From NCBI RefSeq assembly GCF_000429645.1, contig NZ_KE386934.1, positions 124,001-188,000 of the forward strand: a stretch of DNA of 64,000 nucleotides. Direction: 5' to 3'. The position numbers and the translations under genes are program-made. This DNA comes from Niveispirillum irakense DSM 11586. Its GTDB lineage: Bacteria > Pseudomonadota > Alphaproteobacteria > Azospirillales > Azospirillaceae. The notes beneath the pieces are model-generated. The model was not told where the DNA came from, did not search any database, and was given only the letters and a program-made list of their open reading frames with translations. Positions 36,771-45,732 of the stretch are shown piece by piece; position 1 is the first letter of the stretch, and each line of letters opens with the position of its first letter.

Positions 36771-37538
36771 TCAGGGTTCAAGCAGGGTCATGAGCTGACC
36801 CTCGAACCGGGTGAGCCAGAAGGTCATCAGCGATGTCAGGCTCAGACCCAGCAGAAACAGACCCATGACAATCTGGATCGGCACGCCGACGAAAAAGACC
36901 TGAATCTGTGGTACCAGCCGCGCCACCAGACCCAGTCCCAGATAAAATAGCAAGCCGATCACGATAAAAGGCGCGGCCAACTGCATCCCGATCATGAAAC
37001 TGTCCGCCAGTACCCGGGTCAGGTGCTGGGCCGCATCATCGATCGGCAGCCAGGTGCCGGGCACAAACAGGCTGTAACTATCCACCACGGCCAGCAACAG
37101 CATATGGTGCAGCTCGGTTGAGAAGATCAGCACCATGGCCAGCATGGAGAGGATGGAGGAGAGTGCGTTGCCCGACTGGCCCATGGCCGGGTTGAACGCC
37201 TGGGCCGCCGACAGGCCCACCTGATTGGCAATCAGCATGCCCGCCGTCTCCAGCGACGACATCAGCATGCGTGCAATGGTGCCCAGAAAAATGCCGATCA
37301 TTGCTTCCGCCAGGATCAGGGTCAAAAGCGCACCCGGCGTGGTCGGCCGTTGCGGCAGCATCGGCGTCAATACCGGCATCAGCAGGAAGGAAATCGCCAG
37401 GGCCAGCAGCAACCGGATACGGGGCGATACGAACTGTTCGCCATAGCCCGGCATGATCAGGAAAGCCGATCCCAGCCGGACGAACACCATCAACATCACG
37501 AAGACGGAGCCGCCGACCAGGGATTCCAACTGATCCAT
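36771..37538 (-). CDS. fliR: Flagellar export gate protein FliR
   Basis: 255 residues with about six hydrophobic segments, part of the FliP5-FliQ4-FliR1 export gate. Typical blocks: FVRLGSAFLIMPGYGEQFVSPRIRLLLALAISFLL at the N-terminus and a C-terminal gate helix region ending TRFEGQLMTLLEP. The start ATG overlaps the fliQ stop (TGATG), so translation is coupled. Confidence 0.94.
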   Translation of the reverse strand: MDQLESLVGGSVFVMLMVFVRLGSAFLIMPGYGEQFVSPRIRLLLALAISFLLMPVLTPMLPQRPTTPGALLTLILAEAMIGIFLGTIARMLMSSLETAGMLIANQVGLSAAQAFNPAMGQSGNALSSILSMLAMVLIFSTELHHMLLLAVVDSYSLFVPGTWLPIDDAAQHLTRVLADSFMIGMQLAAPFIVIGLLFYLGLGLVARLVPQIQVFFVGVPIQIVMGLFLLGLSLTSLMTFWLTRFEGQLMTLLEP

Positions 37539-37828
37539 CAGCCGCCATCCCCATCCGGCCCGGTGCCGATGGCGATGATTTTATCCATGATGCCTTCAGT
37601 GAAAGTCTTCAGATGTGAATTCATGAAGGGCAGCAGGAAGACCATGGCCGTGAACATGATCAGGATCTTCGGCACAAAGGTCAGGGTCTGTTCCTGAAGC
37701 TGGGTCAGCGCCTGGAACAGGGAAATGGCGAGCCCCACCACCAGCGCAATCAACAACAGCGGCAGGCTGATGATGATGGTGGTGAAAAGAGCATCGCGAA
37801 CAATGTCGATCGCTTCCGATTCAGTCAT
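37538..37828 (-). CDS. fliQ: Flagellar export gate protein FliQ
   Basis: 96 residues, two membrane helices (about 15-40 and 53-76), with the family pattern ALFTTIIISLPLLLIALVVGLAISLFQALTQLQEQTLTFVPKI. Overlaps fliR by one base and is 30 bases downstream of fliE. Confidence 0.95.
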   Translation of the reverse strand: MTESEAIDIVRDALFTTIIISLPLLLIALVVGLAISLFQALTQLQEQTLTFVPKILIMFTAMVFLLPFMNSHLKTFTEGIMDKIIAIGTGPDGDGG

Positions 37829-37858
37829 GTCAGATACGCCACGGTCACCGGGCCGACA

Positions 37859-38173
37859 TCACATCGGCATGCGCAGGATTTCCTGATAGGCGGAGATCAC
37901 CTTGTCACGGACATTGACCACGGCCTGCAGCGTCACTTCCGCATTGGTGACAGCACTGACCACGTCAGCCAGATCAGCCTTGCCGACAATGCCCTTGGCG
38001 CTCATCTCCTCGCCCTTGTGCATCGTGTCGATGGAAGTTTCCACCGCGTCCCGCAGCATGTCACCGAAAGACGCGCCATCCGCCGCGGGGGCACTCTTTG
38101 TGCTGGGCGCGGAAAGCCCGCGCTGGGCAGCATTGGCATAGGCCGAAGCAGCGTTGGAAAAGGGAATAGCCAT
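37859..38173 (-). CDS. fliE: Flagellar hook-basal body protein FliE
   Basis: 104 residues; joins the MS ring to the proximal rod. The N-terminal half is low in conservation; the C-terminal half carries the FliE signature SFGDMLRDAVETSIDTMHKGEEMS and LADVVSAVTNAEVTLQAVVNVRDKVISAYQEILRMPM. In the run flgB-flgC-fliE-fliQ-fliR. Confidence 0.94.
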   Translation of the reverse strand: MAIPFSNAASAYANAAQRGLSAPSTKSAPAADGASFGDMLRDAVETSIDTMHKGEEMSAKGIVGKADLADVVSAVTNAEVTLQAVVNVRDKVISAYQEILRMPM

Positions 38174-38213
38174 GGCAGCCTCTCAAAAACTGTGGATTGC
38201 GGCGCCGATGGCG

Positions 38214-38627
38214 TCAGTTGCTGCGGAGCAGATCGACGGTCCGCATGATCATCTGGCGGGTGGCGTCGATCGTGTTCAGATTGGCTTCGTATGAACGCTG
38301 CGCTTCGCGCATGTCCATGCTTTCATTCAAGGTGCTGACATTTGGCATCAACACATAGCCATCCGCATCAGCACTGGGATGGCCGGGATCATACCGGCGG
38401 GGGAAATCCGACCGGTCGACATCAACCTTTTTCACCCGCACCTTTTCGGTGCCCATCTCCTGGTCCAGCACATTCTCGAACAGGATCACCTTGCGGCGAT
38501 AGGGCAGATCGCCCGGGGATGCGGCGGTGGAATTGGCATTGGCCAGGTTTTCGGAGATGACGCGCAGGCGTGTACCCTGCACCTTCATGCCCGAGGCCGA
38601 AATGGCCATGGAATTCATCAGGTCCAT
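38214..38627 (-). CDS. flgC: Flagellar proximal rod protein FlgC
   Basis: 137 residues, with N-terminal rod signature SMAISASGMKVQGTRLRVISENLANANST and C-terminal YEANLNTIDATRQMIMRTVDLLRS, the paired coiled-coil ends shared by axial proteins. Middle part fits FlgC length. 38 bases downstream of flgB. Confidence 0.95.
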   Translation of the reverse strand: MDLMNSMAISASGMKVQGTRLRVISENLANANSTAASPGDLPYRRKVILFENVLDQEMGTEKVRVKKVDVDRSDFPRRYDPGHPSADADGYVLMPNVSTLNESMDMREAQRSYEANLNTIDATRQMIMRTVDLLRSN

Positions 38628-38665
38628 TGCATCATTCCCCTGTCACCATTCCCGCCATAGGTCGA

Positions 38666-39070
38666 TCAGCGCGGCGCCGTCATGGCGGTGCGCAGCATAC
38701 CGACCTGCTTGCGGTACAGGTTGGTCACCGTCTGATAGTCAATCGCGTTCTGGCCGACCTTCAGCATCTGCTCTTCCAGCACCACGGCATTGCCATCGGG
38801 CGAGGTTTCATAGGGGCTGCGTTCGGCATCAGACTTGAAGCCGCCCTTATCGGGCAGGGTGCCGTTCAGATGGCCGCCCTGCGACCCCGCCAGTTGCATC
38901 TGCGTGCTGGCGCGAAGCTGCTTCTTGAAGTCGAATGCCGCCAGATCATGGGGACGGAAGCCCGGCGTGTCGGCATTGGCAATATTCTGCGACAGCACTT
39001 CCTGACGCTGATTATGCCACGCCATCTTGTCCGACATCAGCCGGAACAGACCGGTATCCTTGAGATCCAT
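38666..39070 (-). CDS. flgB: Flagellar proximal rod protein FlgB
   Basis: 134 residues from the ATG at 39070, chosen over the ATG at 39121 because GAAGGGA lies about 6 bases before it and the family N-terminus (LKDTGLFRLMSDKMAWHNQRQEVLSQNIANADTPGFRP) then begins at once. The C-terminal VTNLYRKQVGMLRTAMTAPR is the axial-protein coil. First gene of the minus-strand flagellar run, 95 bases from a sigma-54-like promoter. Confidence 0.93.
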   Translation of the reverse strand: MDLKDTGLFRLMSDKMAWHNQRQEVLSQNIANADTPGFRPHDLAAFDFKKQLRASTQMQLAGSQGGHLNGTLPDKGGFKSDAERSPYETSPDGNAVVLEEQMLKVGQNAIDYQTVTNLYRKQVGMLRTAMTAPR

Positions 39071-39433
39071 GACAGTCCCTTCCACCAGCAACCCATCAGC
39101 CAAGACCGATGGTGACATCAATACCTACACGCCCGTCAGCATTGCGTGCCTTGAGAGCATACAAGCAATTTACGGGCCAAAGCAGGATCATCACGCCATT
39201 CTGGCCGGGACCATCGCCTTGATGCGACGGCAGCCAGACCGGCAAACCGGTATGGCCTATCCTTACCTGAACATACTCCAACCAAGCGGTTAATAAAGGC
39301 CAAATCCGATCAGCATTCTAGGATGTCATCGTGCATTTCTGCTATGGTCGGGCACAGCGCATCCTGTAAACGCCTCACTCCGCATCTGTTTTGCTGCGCC
39401 GGACCGGCCTGTCCATATAAGGATCAACCCCGC
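39071..39433. other. Gene-less divergent spacer between flgB and the FlhB-like/fliO/fliP operon
   Basis: About 360 bases with no credible gene. It holds the sigma-54-like promoter for flgB (39165-39179). On the plus side no clear promoter is seen; an AT-rich patch GGTTAATAAAGG lies at 39288-39299 and CATATAAGGATC occurs just before the GTG at 39434, the AAGGA being its ribosome site. Confidence 0.5.
39165..39179 (-). promoter_or_regulatory. Sigma-54-type promoter for the flgB-cckA run
   Basis: On the minus strand TGGCCCG-TAAA-TTGC, against the consensus TGGCACG-N4-TTGC: one mismatch, with the essential GG and GC at the right 10-base spacing, and T following as usual. Predicted transcription start is about 80 bases before the flgB ATG. 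Sigma-54 control of flg/fli operons is known in alphaproteobacteria (FlbD/FliX in Caulobacter). Confidence 0.6.
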
Positions 39434-39757
39434 GTGACCGACCCGTCCACGCCCCAGCCAGCCCCCCAGCGCCGTCAGGTTGCTGTCGCCCTGCGCCATG
39501 ATCGCGGCGATGCGAAGCTCCCGCGTGTCGTCGCCACGGGGCATGGGGCAGTGGCGGAACAGATACTGGAACTGGCCTTTGCCACCGGGGTGAAGGTGCG
39601 CACCGATGCCGATCTGGCGGAAATTCTTGCCGCCGTCGATGTGGAAAGCGAGATCCCGATAGAGGCGATTGCCGCCGTGGCGGAAATCCTTGCCTATGTC
39701 TATCGTGCCAATGGCACCATTGGCGATGCCGGTGAAACGACAAGACCCTTGCCATGA
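39434..39757 (+). CDS. FlhB C-terminal-domain-like protein
   Basis: 107 residues from a GTG at 39434 (AAGGA about 14 bases upstream). It matches only the cytoplasmic tail of FlhB: QVAVALRHDRGDAKLPRVVATGHGAVAEQILELAFATGVKVRTDADLAEIL. The NPTH cleavage site and all membrane helices are missing, as in the YlqH/FlhX-type proteins of other bacteria, some of which can replace the FlhB tail. It heads a plus-strand operon with fliO and fliP, fitting an export-gate role (inference). Confidence 0.8.
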   Translation: MTDPSTPQPAPQRRQVAVALRHDRGDAKLPRVVATGHGAVAEQILELAFATGVKVRTDADLAEILAAVDVESEIPIEAIAAVAEILAYVYRANGTIGDAGETTRPLP

Positions 39758-40092
39758 CCATTCCCCTTCCCCCACCGACCGCCGCCGATGTCAGTGACGC
39801 GCTGGATGGCCTGCTGGCCCTGCTGGATGCCAGCGCCGACAATGTGCGCAACGGCAATATGGTTGAACTTGCCGGCCTGGAACGGGAAGTGAAGCCGATC
39901 CTGGATGCCGCCCTGTCCCTGCCTCCGCCGGACGCGCGCTCCCTGCTGGATAAGCTGGAAGCGGTGATGAACGGGCTGGAGGCATTGTCCACGACGCTGC
40001 GCGAAAAATATGGTGACACGCTGGGCGGCACCGACGCCCACGCCACCCGCATCCGCGCCGTTGCCGCCTATCGCCGCGGCGAGGGAAGCTGA
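39754..40092 (+). CDS. Small helical protein of unknown function in the fliO-fliP operon
   Basis: 112 residues, mostly predicted helix, with the pattern DALDGLLALLDASADNVRNGNMVELAGLEREVKPILDAAL and LLDKLEAVMNGLEALSTTLREKYGD. No signal peptide, cysteine or known motif. Its size and helical character are like FlgN/FliT-type export chaperones, but I cannot claim homology. It overlaps the FlhB-like gene by 4 bases (ATGA) and ends 1 base before the fliO start, so it is clearly part of the flagellar operon. Confidence 0.65.
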   Translation: MTIPLPPPTAADVSDALDGLLALLDASADNVRNGNMVELAGLEREVKPILDAALSLPPPDARSLLDKLEAVMNGLEALSTTLREKYGDTLGGTDAHATRIRAVAAYRRGEGS

Positions 40093-40093
40093 C

Positions 40094-40462
40094 ATGGGGG
40101 CTGAGAATTATATCCGCTTCGTCGCGGCGCTGGGCCTTGTTCTGGCCCTGATCGCGGTCTTTGCCCTGTTGCTGCGCCGCTATGGCCCCAATGCCGGCCT
40201 GCCGGTGCGCCGTCGCGGCAATACACGCCGCCTGAGCGTGGTGGAGGTGCTGACGCTGGATGCCCGCCGCCGTCTGGTTCTGGTGAAACGCGACGGGGTG
40301 GAACATCTGCTGCTGCTGGGCATGGGCGATGACCGCGTGGTTGAAACCGGAATCGCCCCGCCACCCGACACAGATACGGATAGCGGCACACCGGCGTCAC
40401 CCGCCCTGGGGTTCAAGGCCCTTCTGGCACGCCAGACGGCAACGGACCGGCCGGCATCATGA
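40094..40462 (+). CDS. fliO: Flagellar biosynthetic protein FliO
   Basis: 122 residues: one membrane helix (about 8-27, FVAALGLVLALIAVFALLL) followed by a small cytoplasmic domain RRLSVVEVLTLDARRRLVLVKRDGVEHLLLLG, the FliO/FliZ pattern. FliO stabilises FliP while the export gate assembles. Overlaps fliP by 4 bases. Confidence 0.85.
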   Translation: MGAENYIRFVAALGLVLALIAVFALLLRRYGPNAGLPVRRRGNTRRLSVVEVLTLDARRRLVLVKRDGVEHLLLLGMGDDRVVETGIAPPPDTDTDSGTPASPALGFKALLARQTATDRPAS

Positions 40463-41220
40463 TGCGATTTCGTCTTCCCACGCCCTTTTTGCGCCTGATC
40501 CGGATCATCGCGGCATCACTGCCGCTGCTGCTCCTGTCGGCCACACCGGCCATGGCGCAGAGCTTTTCCCTGGATATGGGGGACGGCCCCAGCAGTACCG
40601 GTCGCATCATACAATTCGTGGCGCTGCTGAGCGTTCTGTCACTCGCGCCCAGCATCCTGATCATGATGACCTGCTTCGTGCGCATCATCATCGTGTTGAG
40701 TTTCCTGCGGTCGGCCATGGGCACGATGCAGGTGCCGCCCAATCAGGTGCTGGTCAGCCTCGCCATGTTCCTCACCTTCTTCATCATGGCGCCGACCTTA
40801 CAGACGGCCTACCAGAACGGCATCGTGCCGCTGATGAACGAAGATATTGACGAGATGACGGCCTTCAACCGGTCCGTTGAACCGTTCCACGATTTCATGA
40901 TGCGGCAGGTGCGTGAACGCGACCTTCAGCTTTTCATGGATATTTCCCGCACGCCGGCGGTATCGCAGCCCCGTGACATCCCCATCCATGTGCTGATCCC
41001 GTCCTTCATGCTGTCAGAGCTGAAGCGGTCTTTCGAGATCGGGTTCCTGGTCTTCATCCCCTTCCTGATCATCGACATGGTGGTGTCCAGCGTGCTGATG
41101 TCGATGGGCATGATGATGCTGCCACCGGCCATGGTGGCATTGCCTTTCAAGCTGATCTTCTTCGTACTGATTGATGGCTGGTATCTGATCGTCGGCAGTC
41201 TGGTACAGAGCTTCGGATAG
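40459..41220 (+). CDS. fliP: Flagellar export gate protein FliP
   Basis: 253 residues with a cleavable signal peptide (to about residue 34, ATPAMAQ), as known for FliP, then four membrane helices. Signature blocks: SLAPSILIMMTCFVRIIIVLSFLRSAMGTMQVPPNQVLVSLAMFLTFFIMAPT and FLIIDMVVSSVLMSMGMMMLPP. Forms the gate with FliQ and FliR, whose genes are on the opposite strand 2 kb away. Confidence 0.95.
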   Translation: MMRFRLPTPFLRLIRIIAASLPLLLLSATPAMAQSFSLDMGDGPSSTGRIIQFVALLSVLSLAPSILIMMTCFVRIIIVLSFLRSAMGTMQVPPNQVLVSLAMFLTFFIMAPTLQTAYQNGIVPLMNEDIDEMTAFNRSVEPFHDFMMRQVRERDLQLFMDISRTPAVSQPRDIPIHVLIPSFMLSELKRSFEIGFLVFIPFLIIDMVVSSVLMSMGMMMLPPAMVALPFKLIFFVLIDGWYLIVGSLVQSFG

Positions 41221-41242
41221 ACCGGTGGCGTAAAGCGGCGGG

Positions 41243-42088
41243 CTATTGCCCCCGCCTTGCCATGAAGGCCAGCCGCTCGAACAGGTGGACATCCTGTTCG
41301 TTCTTCAGCAAGGCCCCGTGCAGCGGCGGGATCATCTTCTTCGGGTCGCGCTGGCGCAGCACCTCGGGCGACACATCCTCCACCAGCAGCAGGCGGATCC
41401 AGTCCAGCAGTTCCGATGTGCTGGGCTTCTTCTTCAGGCCCGGCACCTCGCGCACCTCATAGAACAGGGTCAGCGCGTCGCGCAGCAGGTCCGCCTTCAG
41501 ATTAGGGTAATGCACCTCCACGATGCGGGCCATGGTGTCGGCATCGGGGAAGCGGATGTAATGGAAGAAACAGCGGCGCAGGAAGGCGTCCGGCAGTTCC
41601 TTTTCATTGTTGGACGTGATGATGACGACGGGGCGCTGGATGGCCTTGATGGTCTGCCCCGTCTCGTAAACGAAGAACTCCATCCGGTCGAGTTCCTGCA
41701 ACAGATCGTTGGGGAACTCGATATCCGCCTTGTCGATCTCATCAATCAGCAGCACGGGCGGGTTTTCCGCCTCAAACGCGGTCCAGAGCGGGCCTTTGCG
41801 GATATAATTGGCAATGTCATGCACGCGCGGATCGCCCAACTGGCTGTCGCGCAGGCGGCTGACGGCATCATATTCATAAAGCCCCTGCTGGGCCTTGGTG
41901 GTGGATTTGACGTGCCAGGATTGCAAGGGCAGCCCCAACGCCTTCGCCACTTCCTGCGCCAGCACCGTCTTGCCCGTCCCCGGCTCCCCCTTCACCAACA
42001 GGGGCCGTTGCAGGGTGATGGCGGCATTGACCGCCACCCGCAGATCATCGGTGGCGACGTAATCCTGGGTGCCTTGGAAACGGGTCAT
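41243..42088 (-). CDS. MoxR-family AAA+ ATPase
   Basis: 281 residues from the ATG at 42088, which begins the family N-terminus TRFQGTQDYVATDDLRVAVNAAI; the longer reading to 42169 has no support. Walker A is VKGEPGTGKT, Walker B LLIDEIDKAD, sensor 1 ITSNNEKELPDAFLRRC. MoxR ATPases usually act as chaperones for metal-enzyme or cell-envelope complexes together with von Willebrand A-domain proteins; the usual VWA partner gene (CoxE-like) is not downstream here, where fliP lies on the other strand 22 bases away. Confidence 0.9.
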   Translation of the reverse strand: MTRFQGTQDYVATDDLRVAVNAAITLQRPLLVKGEPGTGKTVLAQEVAKALGLPLQSWHVKSTTKAQQGLYEYDAVSRLRDSQLGDPRVHDIANYIRKGPLWTAFEAENPPVLLIDEIDKADIEFPNDLLQELDRMEFFVYETGQTIKAIQRPVVIITSNNEKELPDAFLRRCFFHYIRFPDADTMARIVEVHYPNLKADLLRDALTLFYEVREVPGLKKKPSTSELLDWIRLLLVEDVSPEVLRQRDPKKMIPPLHGALLKNEQDVHLFERLAFMARRGQ

Positions 42089-42193
42089 GCGGGCGGCGTC
42101 CTGTCCGGGCTCAATATGGAATGCATTATTGCCGCAAGCGCCCGGAATGACTACGTTGAAGATGGTCACGGGTTTGGCGGCAGGAGCCTAGCA

Positions 42194-42415
42194 ATGCGAC
42201 AGGTTCTGAAGGATATCGAAGCGGAAGAGCTTCCCGACGCCTTGCGCCGGCTTGGAATCCAGCCAAAGCAGCGGTTACAGGTGATCGTTGACACAGATCA
42301 GGACGAAGAACCCGACATCACTGCGATGAACGCGGCGGGGGGTGCTTTCACTTGGCTGGATGAAGAGCCAGAACTCTACAGCGACGATGACCTGATAGAG
42401 CGTTTCAAGCCGTGA
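42194..42415 (+). CDS. Probable antitoxin of a type II toxin-antitoxin pair
   Basis: 73 residues, not recognised by family: MRQVLKDIEAEELP..., then acidic and Pro-rich with DTDQDEEPD, WLDEEPELYSDDDLIERF. AGGAG lies 7 bases before the ATG. It immediately precedes and overlaps (GTGA, 4 bases) a MazF/PemK-like toxin gene, which is the standard order and coupling for antitoxins. The acidic C-terminal half would be the toxin-binding part. Identification rests on position. Confidence 0.6.
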   Translation: MRQVLKDIEAEELPDALRRLGIQPKQRLQVIVDTDQDEEPDITAMNAAGGAFTWLDEEPELYSDDDLIERFKP

Positions 42416-42750
42416 TCGATATCCCCTTCGGATCGATCATTCTGACGGCTTTCCCTTTCACTGATCTCAGCAGCACAAAGCGCCGTCCTGCCCTGGCGCT
42501 TTCGCGGGATCAAGCAGGCGTGCCAGATATCATCGTGGCCTATATCACCTCTGTGCCACGGATAGACCCTTTTGCCGTTCCCTTATTTCCTGACCGGGAA
42601 AACGGATTAAAAGTCCCATCAATGGTTCGATTCGACAAGCTGGCCACCATCGACAAATCGATCATCAGCGGGCGATTGGGCAGCGTCAATCAAACCTGGC
42701 TGCAAAACCAGCGGGCACTTTTTTACAGCGTCTTTGGCTTTGAAATTTGA
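42412..42750 (+). CDS. MazF/PemK-like toxin
   Basis: 112 residues with a GTG start overlapping the antitoxin stop. The N-terminal block FGSIILTAFPFTDLSSTKRRPALALS corresponds to the MazF/PemK beta-barrel loop (usually G-D-I-V-x-V-x-F-P-F-S-D-x-x-x-x-K-x-R-P-A-L-V), with FPFTD and KRRPAL kept. The second conserved segment IVAYITS and the KLATID motif (usually DQ-RTIDK) follow. MazF-type toxins cut mRNA at short sequences. It converges with alaS and is 117 bases from it. Confidence 0.75.
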   Translation: MIDIPFGSIILTAFPFTDLSSTKRRPALALSRDQAGVPDIIVAYITSVPRIDPFAVPLFPDRENGLKVPSMVRFDKLATIDKSIISGRLGSVNQTWLQNQRALFYSVFGFEI

Positions 42751-42822
42751 TCAACCAGGGTGGCACCGTCGAAGGCGATGGCAAGCATCACCGGTCTCGC
42801 TGATCGTCAAGAAAATCGAAAA

Positions 42823-42858
42823 GGCGGCGGTGGCACGCTACCAGGTTCCACCGCCGCC
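42823..42858 (-). terminator. Terminator of alaS
   Basis: GGCGGCGGTGG (42823-42833) pairs with CCACCGCCGCC (42848-42858), 11 bp, loop of 14. On the minus strand it starts 9 bases after the alaS stop and is followed by TTTTCGATTTTC. Confidence 0.75.
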
Positions 42859-42866
42859 ATAAGGGA

Positions 42867-45530
42867 TCACCCCGCCAGCGCTGCTTCCACCGCCGCGATT
42901 GCCTCCGCTGCCTTGTCGCCCTCCGGGCCGCCGGCCTGGGCCATGTCGGGGCGGCCACCGCCGCCCTTGCCGCCCATCGCCCCGGCCGCAACGCGAACCA
43001 GATCAACGGCGCTGGCTTTGGACAGGGCGTCCTCGGTCACGCCCACCACGACCGATGCCTTGCCATCGGCAACGGCGATGGCGACGACAACGCCGGTGCC
43101 GACCTGCTTCTTCAGTTCATCGGCAAACGGCTTCAGATCCTTGGCCGGCAGATCGGCGACCACGCGGCCAATGAAGCCCAGACCGTTGATCTGCTTCACT
43201 TCCGACGCGGCACCGCCGCCGCCACCGCCCAGCGCCACCTGACGACGCAGCTCGGCCAGTTCCTTTTCCAGCTTGCGGCGTTCATCCACCAGAGCCGTCA
43301 CCTTGGCCACCACGTCCGCCGCCGGCACCTTCAACGCCTGGGCCGTTTCCAGCAGGCGGCCTTCCTGCTGTTCCAGATAGGCCAGCGCGCCGGCACCGGT
43401 CAGCGCCTCCACCCGGCGGATACCGGCGGCAACCGCACTTTCAGAGACGATCTTGAACAGGCCGATATCGCCGGTGCGGCGGACATGGGTGCCGCCACAC
43501 AGTTCAACGGAGAATTCCTTATTCCCGTTGGCATCCATGCCGCCCATGGAGACGACGCGGACTTCATCCCCGTACTTCTCCCCGAACAGGGCCATGGCAC
43601 CGATTTCGATGGCCGCATCCGGGGTCATCAAGCGGGTGGTAACGTCACTGTTGCCGCGGATACGGTCATTCACCTGGGCTTCCACCTCGGCAATGTCGGC
43701 AGCGGTCAAGGGGGTCGGCTGGGAAATGTCGAAGCGCAGCCGGTCGGCAGAGACCAGCGAGCCCTTCTGCGTCACATGCTCACCCACGCGGCGGCGCAGC
43801 GCCTCATGCAGCAGATGGGTGGCGGAATGGTTGGCGCGGATGGCACCCCGGCGACCGCCATCCACCTTCAATTCCACCGCATCGCCCACAGACAGCGTGC
43901 CCTTTGTCACCGTGGCGATATGGGCGAAGACGGCACCCAGCTTCTTCTGCACGTCACGAACGGTAACCTCTGCCCCCTTGGCAGAGATCATCACGCCAGC
44001 GTCACCAACCTGACCGCCAGATTCGCCATAGAACGGGGTCTGATTGACAACGACCAGCACCTCCTGCCCGGCTTCGGCCTTGTCCAGCCGCTTGCCTTCC
44101 TTATCCAGGATGGCGGTGACTGTGCCCTCGGCGGTTTCGGTGTCGTAGCCCAGGAACTCGGTCGCGCCCAGTTCATCCTTCACTTCAAACCAGACGCGGT
44201 CGGTCGCAGCCTCGCCGGAGCCAGCCCAGGAGGCGCGGGCTTTCTTGCGCTGTTCATCCATGGCGGCGTTGAAGCCATCCACATCCACACCGCGCTTGCG
44301 ACCGCGCAGCACGTCCTGGGTCAAATCCAGCGGGAAGCCATAGGTATCGTACAGCGTGAAGGCCACCTGCCCCGGCAGGGCCTGACCGTCGGCCAGATTG
44401 CCCTCTGCCTCATCCAGCAGCTTCAGGCCGCGATCCAGCGTCTGCTTGAAGCGGGTTTCTTCCAGCCGCAGCGTTTCGGTGATCAGGGCCTGGGCGCGCA
44501 CCAGCTCGCTGTAATGGCCACCCATCTCCCGCACCAGCGCCGGGACCAGACGGTGCATCACCGGTTCCTTGGCGCCCAGCATATGGATGTGGCGCATGGC
44601 GCGGCGCATGATGCGGCGCAGCACATAGCCACGGCCTTCATTGAAGGGCACGACACCGTCGGCAATCAGGAAGGCGCTGGAGCGCAGATGGTCGGCAATC
44701 ACGCGGTGCGAAGTGGCGTGCGGCCCCTTCACGCTGGTGCCCGTCGCCTCCGCTGAGGCTTCCAGCAGCGCCTTGAACAGGTCGATATCGTAATTGTCAT
44801 GCACGCCCTGCAGCACGGCGGCCAGACGCTCCATGCCCATGCCAGTATCGATGCTGGGCTTCGGCAGGGCGACACGTTCGCCCCCTGGAAGCTGCTCGTA
44901 CTGCATGAAGACGAGGTTCCAGATTTCGATGAACCGGTCACCATCTTCATCCGGGGAACCCGGCGGGCCACCGGGGATATGGGCGCCGTGATCGTAGAAA
45001 ATCTCCGAGCACGGGCCGCAGGGGCCGGTATCGCCCATCATCCAGAAATTGTCGGAGGTGGGGATGCGGATAATCTTCTCGTCCGAGAAGCCAGCAATCT
45101 TCTTCCACAGGCCGAACGCCTCATCATCGGTGTGATAGACGGTGACGGTCAGCTTTTCCTTCGGGATGCCGAATTCCTTGGTGATCAGATTCCAGGCCAG
45201 CTCAATCGCGTCGGCCTTGAAATAATCACCGAAGGAGAAATTCCCCAGCATTTCAAAGAAGGTATGGTGGCGGGCGGTATAGCCCACATTTTCCAGATCA
45301 TTATGCTTGCCACCGGCGCGCACGCATTTCTGCGAGGTGGTGGCGCGGCTATAGGGGCGTGCTTCCTGACCGGTGAAGACGTTCTTGAACTGCACCATGC
45401 CGGCATTGGTGAACATCAACGTCGGGTCGTTACGGGGCACAAGCGGGGAGCTATCGACCACGGCATGGCCATTCTTCCCGAAATAATCGAGGAAGGTGGA
45501 GCGGATTTCGTTGACGGTCTTCTTGGACAT
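42867..45530 (-). CDS. alaS: Alanyl-tRNA synthetase
   Basis: 887 residues from the ATG at 45530 ([21 protein letters not shown] is the family start). Class II core with motif 1-3 region ([46 protein letters not shown]), the editing domain with zinc residues [11 protein letters not shown] and [13 protein letters not shown], and the C-terminal oligomerisation/C-Ala domain with a Gly-rich ending ([16 protein letters not shown]). Followed by a good terminator. Confidence 0.97.
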   Translation of the reverse strand: MSKKTVNEIRSTFLDYFGKNGHAVVDSSPLVPRNDPTLMFTNAGMVQFKNVFTGQEARPYSRATTSQKCVRAGGKHNDLENVGYTARHHTFFEMLGNFSFGDYFKADAIELAWNLITKEFGIPKEKLTVTVYHTDDEAFGLWKKIAGFSDEKIIRIPTSDNFWMMGDTGPCGPCSEIFYDHGAHIPGGPPGSPDEDGDRFIEIWNLVFMQYEQLPGGERVALPKPSIDTGMGMERLAAVLQGVHDNYDIDLFKALLEASAEATGTSVKGPHATSHRVIADHLRSSAFLIADGVVPFNEGRGYVLRRIMRRAMRHIHMLGAKEPVMHRLVPALVREMGGHYSELVRAQALITETLRLEETRFKQTLDRGLKLLDEAEGNLADGQALPGQVAFTLYDTYGFPLDLTQDVLRGRKRGVDVDGFNAAMDEQRKKARASWAGSGEAATDRVWFEVKDELGATEFLGYDTETAEGTVTAILDKEGKRLDKAEAGQEVLVVVNQTPFYGESGGQVGDAGVMISAKGAEVTVRDVQKKLGAVFAHIATVTKGTLSVGDAVELKVDGGRRGAIRANHSATHLLHEALRRRVGEHVTQKGSLVSADRLRFDISQPTPLTAADIAEVEAQVNDRIRGNSDVTTRLMTPDAAIEIGAMALFGEKYGDEVRVVSMGGMDANGNKEFSVELCGGTHVRRTGDIGLFKIVSESAVAAGIRRVEALTGAGALAYLEQQEGRLLETAQALKVPAADVVAKVTALVDERRKLEKELAELRRQVALGGGGGGAASEVKQINGLGFIGRVVADLPAKDLKPFADELKKQVGTGVVVAIAVADGKASVVVGVTEDALSKASAVDLVRVAAGAMGGKGGGGRPDMAQAGGPEGDKAAEAIAAVEAALAG

Positions 45531-45675
45531 GGAAACGGCCTGGCTCAAGCATGGTCGCGACAATGCGGGGCTTGGGTTTTACCGTGCCATGCCGGGCCTG
45601 TCCATGCCCGGCATTGGGGGATGGCATCCTGATCCCAGGCATATCACTTGTCCCTCATCGCATAGTACGGGCCGG

Positions 45676-45704
45676 TTCATGCCGTTAGGCGATGACTTTA
45701 TAAT
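45676..45704 (+). promoter_or_regulatory. Promoter candidate of the Nif11-like gene
   Basis: Perfect -10 box TATAAT at 45699-45704 with a poor -35 (TTCATG, 45676-45681, 17-base spacer). The expected start is about 20 bases before the ATG at 45733; GGAG at 45720-45723 is the ribosome site. Confidence 0.5.
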
Positions 45705-45732
45705 AAGGCATCGGATATTGGAGCGACCACTA

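Noticed and set aside
41246-42415. 389-residue plus-strand frame opposite moxR
   Set aside because: Antisense of a clear MoxR gene; only its last 73 codons (from 42194) have a ribosome site and a coupled toxin gene, and are kept as the antitoxin.
43485-44756. 423-residue plus-strand frame
   Set aside because: Antisense of alaS.
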